Origin: Lachnospiraceae bacterium
GTDB lineage: Bacteria > Bacillota_A > Clostridia > Lachnospirales > Lachnospiraceae
NCBI GenBank assembly: GCA_028694115.1
Contig: JAQUUB010000041.1
Location: 1-37,658, forward strand
Reading direction: 5' to 3'
DNA: 37,658 nucleotides
In this document: one piece after another, positions 7,479 to 14,823 of the stretch
Numbering within the stretch: position 1 is the first letter of the stretch
How the letters are laid out: every line of letters starts with the position of its first letter
Made by a program: the position numbers and the translations under genes
Notes under the pieces: generated by a model
Seen by the model: the letters and a program-made list of their open reading frames with translations, nothing else
What the model was told of the DNA's origin: nothing
Databases searched by the model: none

Positions 7479-7503
7479 AATATACCAATCTCCTTATCAG
7501 GTT

Positions 7504-7532
7504 ATTATAGCAAGGTGGTATTTGGAAAGCAA
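7504..7532 (-). promoter_or_regulatory. sigma-A promoter of the GT39-like gene
   Basis: Reading leftward, TTGCTT (7532-7527), a 17-base spacer and TATAAT (7509-7504) with an extended -10 TGC form a strong promoter. The -10 region shares the 12-mer TTGCTATAATAA with the divergent promoter at 7571-7599. Confidence 0.78.
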
Positions 7533-7570
7533 GTAAGTACAGGATGCTGTTGTGTGTAAGTTGTGTAAGG

Positions 7571-7599
7571 TTGATATTTTATGGAAATATTGCTATAAT
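7571..7599 (+). promoter_or_regulatory. sigma-A promoter of the WecG-like gene
   Basis: TTGATA (7571-7576), a 17-base spacer and extended -10 TGC-TATAAT (7591-7599) form a near-consensus promoter. The start point near 7606 lies downstream of an in-frame ATG at 7544, which therefore cannot be the translation start and leaves ATG 7655. Confidence 0.82.
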
Positions 7600-7654
7600 A
7601 AGGTGCGCAAAACGAACCGCAATCGTATTGTGCAGAATGGAAGGCGGGTATCCT

Positions 7655-8335
7655 ATGAGACGAATCAGTGTATTGGGAGTAGAATTAAGGGATTATTCAG
7701 TTAAGGAATCAATGAAAATGGTATCTCAGTTTCTTAATAACGGCAGCTTAGATACGGTATATTTTTTGACTACAGATTTGCTTGTAGAAGCAAAAGATAA
7801 TGAGGAATTAAAAGGTTACATAGAGTCTATGGATGTAACGATACCAGTAACGACTGATATATTACACGCAGCAGAATTAGGAATAAGAACCAGAGAAAAA
7901 GAAGTAGAAAATAATACCTTTCTAAAAGAGTTATTAAAAAAATTGGCAAAAGAAAAGAAAAAGATTTTTTTGCTGGCTGAAACAGAAGAAGATTTAGTTA
8001 AAATGAGAGAATCTTTACTGAAATTTGAAGATAAACTTGTTTTTTTTGGAAGTTATGCTTATGCAAGCTTAAGTGGAACAGAAGATGCAATTATTAACGA
8101 GATAAATAGTGTTATACCAGATGTAGTTTTTTCTAATTTAGCAGTTACCAAGCATGAAAAATTAATCTGTGAAAATAAAATGAAGGTAAATGCAAAATTA
8201 TGGGTTGCGATTAAAAGCGTCAGCCTAAAGACAACCAATGCAGGTGAATTAAAACGGAGTACTTTGTACACACTAATTGACAAAACTATATTTAAGAGGA
8301 TTGTGTCAAAGTATGAAAACAAGAAAAACGAATAG
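7655..8335 (+). CDS. Degenerate WecG/TagA/CpsF-family protein, probably catalytically altered
   Basis: The 226-residue protein aligns in outline with the WecG/TagA family: L-G-V near residue 7-9, the L-V-E-A-K-D-N-E-E-L block (43-52), E-D-A-I-I-N-E-I-N and P-D-V-V-F (143-159), and K-x-E-K at 166-169. The active-site signatures are changed: the usual P-D-G-I-G is I-P-V-T-T-D (63-68, V65 for Asp), P-K-Q-E-K is T-K-H-E-K (165-169, H167 for Gln), and the Gly-rich G-V-G-G-x-F-D becomes A-I-K-S-V-S (185-190). Family enzymes add N-acetylmannosamine to an undecaprenyl-linked GlcNAc. This one is likely inactive, altered in substrate, or regulatory. Start ATG 7655 has AAGGCGGG upstream. The next gene overlaps its end by 23 bases. 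Confidence 0.68.
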   Translation: MRRISVLGVELRDYSVKESMKMVSQFLNNGSLDTVYFLTTDLLVEAKDNEELKGYIESMDVTIPVTTDILHAAELGIRTREKEVENNTFLKELLKKLAKEKKKIFLLAETEEDLVKMRESLLKFEDKLVFFGSYAYASLSGTEDAIINEINSVIPDVVFSNLAVTKHEKLICENKMKVNAKLWVAIKSVSLKTTNAGELKRSTLYTLIDKTIFKRIVSKYENKKNE

Positions 8336-9212
8336 GAAAGTGAAATTTCTTAAGAAGCCTGTCTGGATAGAGTATTTATTTATTATTATAGGAACAGCTA
8401 TTATGGCAGTTGCTATTGGCAGTGTTTATAGTGCTGTGAATTTAGTTACTGGTGGATTTACTGGTATAGCGATTATAGTAAAAGGAGTGTCGGAACAGAT
8501 TAGTGGATTTGCTATTCCTTTGTGGTTTACAAATCTTTTGTTAAACATTCCGTTGTTTGTGTCGGCAGCATACATGAAAGGATTCAAATTCCTAAAAAAA
8601 ACAATGATTGCTACTTTTTTGCTTTCAGGGTGGTTATATGTTATTCCAGAAATCGAATTTATAGAAAATGATCTTTTCTTGACAGCTGTTTTTGGAGGTA
8701 TTCTCTCAGGAATTGGTCTTGGTATGGTGCTGATGGTTGGTTCAACAACAGGCGGAGTTGATTTGCTGGCAACACTTATTTGTACAAAATTTCGAAACTA
8801 TTCGATTGTACATGTTATGCAGGTTGTAGATGCAGTTATTATTTTAGTAGGAGCCTTCATCTTTGGATTCAATCTTGCATTATATGCGATTGTTGCAATA
8901 TTTATTGTAACACAAGTATCAGATGCCCTAATAGAAGGAGCTAAGTTTGCAAAGGTCGTTTTCATCATTACTTCAAAGCCAGAAGAAATTTCTTTTGAAA
9001 TCATGAAAAATCTAAATCGTGGCGTAACTGGAATTGAAGCAGAGGGCATGTATTCTAAGAAACAAAGACAAATGTTATTTTGCGTGGTCTCTAAAAAAGA
9101 AATTGTTGCAATTAAGGATTTAATACAGGAGATAGATAGTAATGCATTTGTAATTGTTAGCGAAGCTAGAGAAGTTTTAGGTGAGGGATTTTTAAAGCAT
9201 CAAATAGTATAG
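8313..9212 (+). CDS. YitT family membrane protein (DUF161 + DUF2179)
   Basis: This 299-residue protein has a basic N-terminus (1-16) and about five to six helices (18-210), including the glycine-rich segment with G-S-T-T-G-G-V-D (about 138-145) typical of YitT/DUF161. It ends in a cytoplasmic DUF2179 domain (about 215-295). The family is uncharacterised, suspected to be transporters or channels. The start at ATG 8313 overlaps the end of the WecG-like gene by 23 bases, with AGAGG 12 bases upstream. An earlier in-frame ATG at 8277 is deeper in the upstream gene and lacks a site. The overlap implies coupled expression. Confidence 0.85.
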   Translation: MKTRKTNRKVKFLKKPVWIEYLFIIIGTAIMAVAIGSVYSAVNLVTGGFTGIAIIVKGVSEQISGFAIPLWFTNLLLNIPLFVSAAYMKGFKFLKKTMIATFLLSGWLYVIPEIEFIENDLFLTAVFGGILSGIGLGMVLMVGSTTGGVDLLATLICTKFRNYSIVHVMQVVDAVIILVGAFIFGFNLALYAIVAIFIVTQVSDALIEGAKFAKVVFIITSKPEEISFEIMKNLNRGVTGIEAEGMYSKKQRQMLFCVVSKKEIVAIKDLIQEIDSNAFVIVSEAREVLGEGFLKHQIV

Positions 9213-9238
9213 TCAATGTGCATAAAATAGAAAATGGG

Positions 9239-9299
9239 AAAAAAAGAAAGAAAAGATGAAATTTTGCATAAATATCTCATAAATTCTCTTTCTTTTTTT
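9239..9299 (+). terminator. Weak A/T hairpin, possible terminator of the YitT gene
   Basis: A 13-bp pairing of an A/G-rich arm (9239-9251) with a T/C-rich arm (9287-9299), ending in seven T, spans a 35-base loop with little internal pairing. It is low in G-C, so termination is only plausible. Confidence 0.35.
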
Positions 9300-9373
9300 G
9301 TGTGTTTGTATTAAAATATATTTTGGGTTACAAGATTTCGAAAAAAGTATACGGGGTACTTTTGTGAATGTTG

Positions 9374-9379
9374 TATAAT
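9374..9379 (+). promoter_or_regulatory. -10 element candidate for the regulator-ftsEX operon
   Basis: A perfect TATAAT lies 22 bases ahead of ATG 9401, giving a very short leader with the ribosome binding site almost at the 5' end. No convincing -35 hexamer is seen at the right distance (9351-9356 is ACGGGG), so the promoter may need an activator or another sigma factor. Confidence 0.4.
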
Positions 9380-9400
9380 AAAAGAGAAGGAGTGGGGAAG

Positions 9401-10489
9401 ATGATTTCTAATCAAATACTTCAAAATACAATTGAAGGTCTAAAAGCGATAACAAGAGTTGATTTGTGTATTATTGATACAGATGGGAAGGTTTTAGCAA
9501 CAACACTGTCAAATACTGAAATTGGAGAGAAAGATATTCTTGCATTTGTAAAGTCTCCAGCGGATAGTCAGGAAATTCAGGCAAATCAATTTTTCAAAAT
9601 ATTTGATGATCAACAGCTTGAATATATACTTCTTGCAAATGGTGGAAGTGATGATGTGTATATGGTTGGTAAAATTGCGGCCTTTCAAATACAGAATCTT
9701 TTGATTGCTTATAAAGAAAGATTTGATAAGGATAATTTTATCAAAAATTTATTGTTAGATAATTTATTACTTGTCGATATTTATAATCGTGCTAAAAAAC
9801 TTCATATTGAAACAGAACGTCGAAGAGTTGTTATGCTTGTTGAAACATCAATGGAAAAGGATATGAACACGTTGGAAAACGTAAGGGCTTTGTTTGGTGG
9901 TAAGACAAAAGATTTTATTACAGCTGTAGATGAAAAAAATATTATTATTGTAAAAGAGTTAGATGAAAACGATGGAAATGAAGAGATTGAAAAAGCTGCA
10001 AGAAATGTAATATCTTTACTTTTAAAGGAAGCTAAAATTCAGGCTCACATTTCATATGGTACAATCATTAATGAAATTAAAGAAGTAAGCAGATCATATA
10101 AAGAAGCTAAGATGGCATTGGATGTTGGAAAAATCTTTTTTGGAGATAGAGATGTTATTGCATATAGTTCTTTGGGAATTGGTAGACTGATCTATCAATT
10201 GCCAATTCCTTTATGTAAAATGTTTATTAAAGAAATTTTTGATGGAAAATCTCCAGATGATTTTGATGAAGAAACAATTATTACAATTAATAAATTTTTT
10301 GAAAATAGTTTAAATGTATCAGAGACCAGTCGTCAACTTTATATTCATAGGAATACTTTGGTTTATCGATTAGATAAGTTACAGAAGACAACGGGGCTTG
10401 ATTTGCGGGTTTTTGAAGATGCTATTACATTTAAAATTGCGTTAATGGTTGTAAAATACATGAAATATATGGAAACATTTGAGTACTAA
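9401..10489 (+). CDS. PucR/CdaR-type transcriptional regulator
   Basis: This 362-residue cytosolic protein has an N-terminal ligand-sensing segment (about 1-105, with I-D-T-D-G-K-V-L-A-T-T near 24-34, resembling sugar-diacid or PAS-like sensors). A middle GGDEF-like non-catalytic domain follows (about 125-270). The C-terminal helix-turn-helix of the PucR/CdaR family (about 300-355) has S-E-T-S-R-Q-L-Y-I-H-R-N-T-L and Y-R-L-D-K-L. Start ATG 9401 follows AAGGAG; an in-frame ATG 33 bases upstream precedes the -10 element and is rejected. It ends 20 bases before ftsE. The effector and targets are unknown; this sugar-diacid CdaR is unrelated to the c-di-AMP regulator CdaR encoded later in the window. 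Confidence 0.8.
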   Translation: MISNQILQNTIEGLKAITRVDLCIIDTDGKVLATTLSNTEIGEKDILAFVKSPADSQEIQANQFFKIFDDQQLEYILLANGGSDDVYMVGKIAAFQIQNLLIAYKERFDKDNFIKNLLLDNLLLVDIYNRAKKLHIETERRRVVMLVETSMEKDMNTLENVRALFGGKTKDFITAVDEKNIIIVKELDENDGNEEIEKAARNVISLLLKEAKIQAHISYGTIINEIKEVSRSYKEAKMALDVGKIFFGDRDVIAYSSLGIGRLIYQLPIPLCKMFIKEIFDGKSPDDFDEETIITINKFFENSLNVSETSRQLYIHRNTLVYRLDKLQKTTGLDLRVFEDAITFKIALMVVKYMKYMETFEY

Positions 10490-10509
10490 GGAATATAGGG
10501 AGAAAACAC

Positions 10510-11196
10510 ATGATTATTTTGGAAGATGTAAGCAAATCATATTCCACAGGAGCACCAGCAATAAATGGTATTAGTCTACATGTTGAGAAGGGCGAATTTG
10601 CATTTATTGTGGGGGATAGTGGTTCTGGTAAGTCTACACTTATTAAACTTTTATTACGGGAATTAACACCTACAAGTGGTAAAATCATGGTAAATAACTG
10701 CGATATTACGAAATTGAAGAGAAGAAAAATTCCTAAGTTCAGAAGAAATATTGGTGTTGTTTTTCAAGACTTTCGTTTGCTGAAAGATAGAAATGTATAT
10801 GAGAATGTTGCCTTTGCGCAAAGAGTCATAGAAGTTTCTACAAGAGATATTCGAAAGAATGTACCTAGTATGCTTTCATTAGTAGGGCTTGCAGAAAAAT
10901 ACAAGGCAAAACCCAAGGAATTATCTGGTGGAGAGCAACAGAGAGTCGCTCTTGCAAGGGCTTTGGTAAATAAACCGCCCATTTTACTGGCAGATGAGCC
11001 GACTGGAAATCTGGATCCTAAAAATTCATGGGAAATCATGAAATTGTTAGAGGAAATCAATAAAAACGGTACAACTGTTTTAGTTGTTACTCATAATAGA
11101 GAAATTGTAAATGCAATGCAAAAAAGAGTAATTACTATGAAGAAAGGTGTCATAGTGAGTGACGAGAAAAAGGGTGGGTATATAGATGAAGATTAG
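10510..11196 (+). CDS. ftsE: Cell division ATP-binding protein FtsE
   Basis: This 228-residue ABC ATPase has Walker A G35-D-S-G-S-G-K41-S-T, Q-loop F85-Q86-D with F-R-L-L, signature L-S-G-G-E-Q-Q-R (138-145), Walker B I-L-L-A-D-E (158-163) and switch His195. With FtsX it forms the cytoplasmic motor that activates peptidoglycan hydrolases at the division site or side wall. The ribosome binding site GGGAG precedes ATG 10510. It overlaps ftsX by 11 bases. The downstream M23 hydrolase gene fits the usual FtsEX-plus-effector arrangement. Confidence 0.96.
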   Translation: MIILEDVSKSYSTGAPAINGISLHVEKGEFAFIVGDSGSGKSTLIKLLLRELTPTSGKIMVNNCDITKLKRRKIPKFRRNIGVVFQDFRLLKDRNVYENVAFAQRVIEVSTRDIRKNVPSMLSLVGLAEKYKAKPKELSGGEQQRVALARALVNKPPILLADEPTGNLDPKNSWEIMKLLEEINKNGTTVLVVTHNREIVNAMQKRVITMKKGVIVSDEKKGGYIDED

Positions 11197-12085
11197 TACA
11201 TTTGTTTATACCCTAAAGCAAGGGTTAAAAAACATTTTTCGAAACAAAACATTTTCTTTAGCAACCATTGCTACGATTGCAGCATGTGTTTTCTTATTTG
11301 GATTATTTTATTCAGTGGTTGTAAATTTTCAGCATATTGTGTTAAAAGCCCAATCGGGAGTTGCTGTAACCGTGTTTTTTGATGAGGGTATTTCAGATGA
11401 ACAGATAAAAGCAATTGGGGAAAAAATTTCAAAAAGAGCAGAAGTTTCAGATATCAAGTTCATTTCTGCAGAGGAAGCATGGAATTCTTTTAAAGAAGAA
11501 AATTTAGGTGAATATGTAGAGAGCTTTGGCGATGATAATCCGTTGGAGGATTGTGCAAACTTTGAAATATATCTGAATGATGTTTCTATGCAAGAATCCT
11601 TGGTGACCTATTTAGAGTCTGTGGAAGGAATCCGTGAAGTAAATAAATCAGCTATTGCAGCAACTGCATTAACAAATATGAATTCTTTAATTGGTTATGT
11701 GTCCATTGGAATTATTGCCATTTTGCTCGCAGTTTCTGTTTTCCTAATTAGCAATACAGTAGCAATTGGTATCGCTGTAAGGAAAGAGGAAATTGGAATT
11801 ATGAAATTAATTGGGGCAACGGACTTTGTTGTTCGATCTCCATTTGTTATTGAAGGTGTTCTTTTGGGATTAATAGGCTCTACATCTCCACTTATCGCAA
11901 TTTATTTTATTTATAATAATGTAATTCAATACGTAATCAATCGTTTTGCGGCTTTAGATAGTATCTTGCAGTTCTTGTCAGTAAGAGAAGTCTTTGGAAC
12001 TTTAATTCCTATTGCATTATTAATGGGAGTGGGCATTGGATTTTTTGGTAGTTTCACAACTGCTAGAAAACATTTGAAAGTTTAG
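11186..12085 (+). CDS. ftsX: Cell division membrane protein FtsX
   Basis: The 299-residue integral membrane partner of FtsE has a short cytoplasmic N-terminus, helix 1 (about 21-45), a large extracellular domain (46-165) expected to contact the hydrolase, then helices 2-4 (about 167-190, 215-240, 268-290). This is the canonical FtsX topology. G-I-A-V-R-K-E-E-I-G-I-M-K-L-I-G-A (about 194-210) is the conserved cytoplasmic coupling region. The start overlaps ftsE by 11 bases, ensuring matched synthesis. A 38-base gap leads to the hydrolase gene. Confidence 0.95.
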   Translation: MKISTFVYTLKQGLKNIFRNKTFSLATIATIAACVFLFGLFYSVVVNFQHIVLKAQSGVAVTVFFDEGISDEQIKAIGEKISKRAEVSDIKFISAEEAWNSFKEENLGEYVESFGDDNPLEDCANFEIYLNDVSMQESLVTYLESVEGIREVNKSAIAATALTNMNSLIGYVSIGIIAILLAVSVFLISNTVAIGIAVRKEEIGIMKLIGATDFVVRSPFVIEGVLLGLIGSTSPLIAIYFIYNNVIQYVINRFAALDSILQFLSVREVFGTLIPIALLMGVGIGFFGSFTTARKHLKV

Positions 12086-12123
12086 AAGAGCAGTAAAGGA
12101 TTTTTTGACAGGAGTTTATAAGA

Positions 12124-13443
12124 ATGAAGAAACGCAGTCTGGTGAGCGTATTAAGTATACTAATGATAGTTATTTTATTAGCGGCAGAAATGCCGCTAGT
12201 TGTGTTTGCTGACAATGATACAGAGGAAACAGACAATGAAGATGCGGATAAGAAAGAAGAGGATGAGGATACATCCCCAAAATCTAGTTCTTCATCAGTA
12301 AAGAAGTCAGCAGACGCAATTAATAATAAAATAAAGGAAAGCCAATCTGCAATTTCGGAGGCAGAACAACAAAAAAACAAATTGCAATCTGGCATGAAGG
12401 ATGTCAAAGCGATACTAGGCAGCTTAGAATCAACGAAAAAGAATTTGAAAAATTATGTTACAGTTTTGGATTCTAATTTGACAGAGATTCAAACACAATT
12501 AGAAGAACTGCAAAATGAGCTGGATGAAAAGCAGGAAGCAATACAAAAATCTAAGGAAACACTTGAAATTGCTAAAGAAGATGAAAAAACCCAATATGAA
12601 GCAATGAAGAAAAGAATTCGTTTTATGTATGAAAAAAGAGATGATACATTTTGGGAGTTATTACTATCATCAAAAGGCTTTGGGGATTTTCTGAATAAGA
12701 CCCAATATATAGCGAGTATTGTTGATTATGATGAAACTATGCTGGATCAGTTGATTGATACAAAAAATCAAATTGTGGAAATAGAAAAAAATCTAGTAAG
12801 AGAAAATGGGGAATTACAAAAGATACAACTTCAAATAGAAGAGGACCAAAATTCTGTAGAAACATTGATTAACGCAAAAGAGCAGGAAATCAAGGAATAT
12901 GATTCTGATATTAGTAATAAAGAAAAATTAATAAAAGAATATGAAGATGAGATAGCGGCTCAGAATGCAACAATAAAATCCTTAGAAGCGGCAATAGCGG
13001 CAGAAAAGAAAAAGCTACAAGCAGAGAATGGAACTGTTGCAACGTATGATGGAGGACAGTTTACGTTTCCTTGTCCTAATTATACTAGAATATCTGATGA
13101 TTATGGAAACAGGATGCATCCCATACTTGGAATACAACAATTCCATAATGGCGTTGATTTAGCAGCATCGAATGGATCACCAATATTAGCAGCATATGAT
13201 GGAAATGTAATTGCAGCTTCTTATTCTAGTACAATGGGTAATTACATAATGATTGATCATGGCGATGGACTTTTTACGATTTATATGCATGCATCGAGTC
13301 TGTTAGTCTCTACAGGAGCTTCTGTGACGAAAGGTCAAAAGATAGCATTAGTAGGTTCTACAGGTAGAAGCACTGGTCCACATTTGCATTTCAGTGTACG
13401 TTTAAATGGTAGCTATGTGAGTCCTTGGAATTATTTAAAATAA
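12124..13443 (+). CDS. Secreted EnvC/CwlO-like coiled-coil M23 peptidase, FtsEX partner
   Basis: The 439-residue protein has a signal peptide (1-29, V-V-F-A at its end), an acidic Ser-rich stretch (30-60), a long coiled coil (about 62-300) and a C-terminal LytM/M23 domain (about 312-439). The zinc and catalytic residues appear intact: H341-N-G-V-D345, H389 in Y-M-H-A, and H420-L-H422. E. coli EnvC has a degenerate M23 domain and only activates amidases, so this protein is more likely a peptidoglycan endopeptidase in its own right, held in check by its coiled coil and triggered by FtsEX. A ribosome binding site AGGAG precedes ATG 12124. Position directly after ftsX supports the role. Confidence 0.9.
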   Translation: MKKRSLVSVLSILMIVILLAAEMPLVVFADNDTEETDNEDADKKEEDEDTSPKSSSSSVKKSADAINNKIKESQSAISEAEQQKNKLQSGMKDVKAILGSLESTKKNLKNYVTVLDSNLTEIQTQLEELQNELDEKQEAIQKSKETLEIAKEDEKTQYEAMKKRIRFMYEKRDDTFWELLLSSKGFGDFLNKTQYIASIVDYDETMLDQLIDTKNQIVEIEKNLVRENGELQKIQLQIEEDQNSVETLINAKEQEIKEYDSDISNKEKLIKEYEDEIAAQNATIKSLEAAIAAEKKKLQAENGTVATYDGGQFTFPCPNYTRISDDYGNRMHPILGIQQFHNGVDLAASNGSPILAAYDGNVIAASYSSTMGNYIMIDHGDGLFTIYMHASSLLVSTGASVTKGQKIALVGSTGRSTGPHLHFSVRLNGSYVSPWNYLK

Positions 13444-13464
13444 TGAGAAAGAAGATGGGCGTTA

Positions 13465-14673
13465 ATGAATAATAAGAATCATGATTTTTTTAAAGGGTTA
13501 TTAAGTGGACTACTTATAGCAGTTTTTATGTTGGGTGTTATTTTGTTTGGAAGCCACGCATATTCGCTTATAACTGGGAATGAAACAGCAGCGAATGTTA
13601 ACATTATTAATAAAAAGGTGACAGATAAAGTAAAGCTAATTGAGCAGACCATGAGTACTTACTACTTAAATGATATAGACCAAACTGCTATGCAGGAGGG
13701 AATCTATAAAGGAATCGTAGATTCTTTAGAAGATCCTTATTCGGTTTATTATACGCAGGAGGAATTGGATTCTCTACTTGAGATGTCATCAGGGGTCTAT
13801 TATGGAATTGGTTTATATTTAAGTCAAGATCCTAAAACGGGGTTAATCACGGTTGTCCGTCCTATTGAGGACTCACCATCAGCGGAAGTGGGAATTATTG
13901 CAGGAGATATTTTATATGCAGTAGATGATCAACTTGTCGATGGCCAAGAATTGTCCACTGTAGTAACCAAAGTAAAAGGGCTCGAAGGAACGAAAGTCAA
14001 AATGACTTTTTATCGAGAAGGGGAAAAAATAGATTTTGAGGTAGAAAGAAGAGAGATTAAATCTGAAACTGTATTCAGTGAAATGAAAGATAAGGATATT
14101 GGGTACATTTCTATTGCAGAATTTGATGATGTTACATTTGAACAATTCAAAAATGAATTGGATGCACTTGAAGCAGAACAAATGAAGGGTCTTATTATTG
14201 ATCTTAGAGGAAACCCAGGAGGAAATCTGGATACGGTTGTCAAGATTGCTGATCTTTTACTACCTAAAGGTATGATTGTATATACAGAGGACAAAGACGG
14301 CAATCGAGAGGAGTACAAATCAGATGATGAGCAGCAGTTCACAAAACCATTAGTTGTGATGATTGACGGTAATAGTGCGAGTGCATCAGAAATTTTATCG
14401 GGTGCTATAAAAGATTATAAACTGGGTACACTGGTTGGTACAACTTCTTTTGGAAAAGGTATTGTTCAACGTGTAATACCTCTTGGTGATGGTACTGCAA
14501 TAAAATTAACAATTTCAAAGTATTATACTCCCAATGGTAAAAATATTCATGGAATAGGTATTGAACCAGATATTACAGTTGATTTTGATTCAGAGGCTTA
14601 TGAAACAAAGAAAACAGATAATCAGTTGGATAAAGCAATGGAAGTATTAACAGAACAAATGTTTGCAAAGTAA
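13465..14673 (+). CDS. C-terminal processing serine protease (S41, CtpA-like)
   Basis: This 402-residue protein has one N-terminal membrane anchor (about 10-32). Its extracytoplasmic part holds a PDZ domain (about 108-190) and an S41 catalytic domain. The Ser-Lys dyad is visible: S306 in N-S-A-S-A-S-E and K331 in S-F-G-K-G, 25 residues apart as in CtpB. These enzymes trim extracytoplasmic proteins near their C-termini, and relatives control cell-wall hydrolases in other bacteria. Its place right after the M23 gene makes regulated cleavage of that hydrolase a reasonable but unproven idea. ATG 13465 is only weakly supported (GATGGG upstream). Confidence 0.92.
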   Translation: MNNKNHDFFKGLLSGLLIAVFMLGVILFGSHAYSLITGNETAANVNIINKKVTDKVKLIEQTMSTYYLNDIDQTAMQEGIYKGIVDSLEDPYSVYYTQEELDSLLEMSSGVYYGIGLYLSQDPKTGLITVVRPIEDSPSAEVGIIAGDILYAVDDQLVDGQELSTVVTKVKGLEGTKVKMTFYREGEKIDFEVERREIKSETVFSEMKDKDIGYISIAEFDDVTFEQFKNELDALEAEQMKGLIIDLRGNPGGNLDTVVKIADLLLPKGMIVYTEDKDGNREEYKSDDEQQFTKPLVVMIDGNSASASEILSGAIKDYKLGTLVGTTSFGKGIVQRVIPLGDGTAIKLTISKYYTPNGKNIHGIGIEPDITVDFDSEAYETKKTDNQLDKAMEVLTEQMFAK

Positions 14674-14686
14674 ACATTTATATGAT

Positions 14687-14716
14687 AAAATGGTCTCGAT
14701 GAGTCGAGACTATTTT
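14687..14716 (+). terminator. Hairpin after ctpA, likely terminator
   Basis: A 13-bp stem (14687-14699 with 14704-14716, one G-T wobble, loop TGAG) ends in TATTTT. It lies 13 bases after the ctpA stop and separates the ftsEX group from uvrB. Confidence 0.65.
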
Positions 14717-14726
14717 AAGTTGAGGT

Positions 14727-14823
14727 ACATGCGAAAGCATGTAAACGGGTATAAGGTTGAACAGAAAGCATGTTCAACTATTGATTAGAGCACATGCTAA
14801 AGCATGTAGGATGGGTATAAGAA
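14727..14823 (+). repeat. Cluster of three CATGC-AAA-GCATG hairpins before uvrB
   Basis: Three small hairpins follow one another: ACATGC-GAAA-GCATGT (14727-14742), GTTGAACA with TGTTCAAC around GAAAGCA (14756-14778), and ACATGC-TAAA-GCATGT (14792-14807). The first and third are each followed by the same GGGTATAAG (14747-14755 and 14813-14821); the last of these lies directly before the uvrB ATG. The same unit recurs after uvrB (16823-16875). They look like copies of one short module combining a hairpin with a translation start region. Confidence 0.8.

Noticed and set aside
7544..7654. Upstream extension of the WecG-like gene from ATG 7544
   Set aside because: It contains the promoter (TTGATA and TATAAT at 7571-7599) and predicts a start point near 7606, so these codons are not transcribed from it. 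ATG 7655 fits the family N-terminus.
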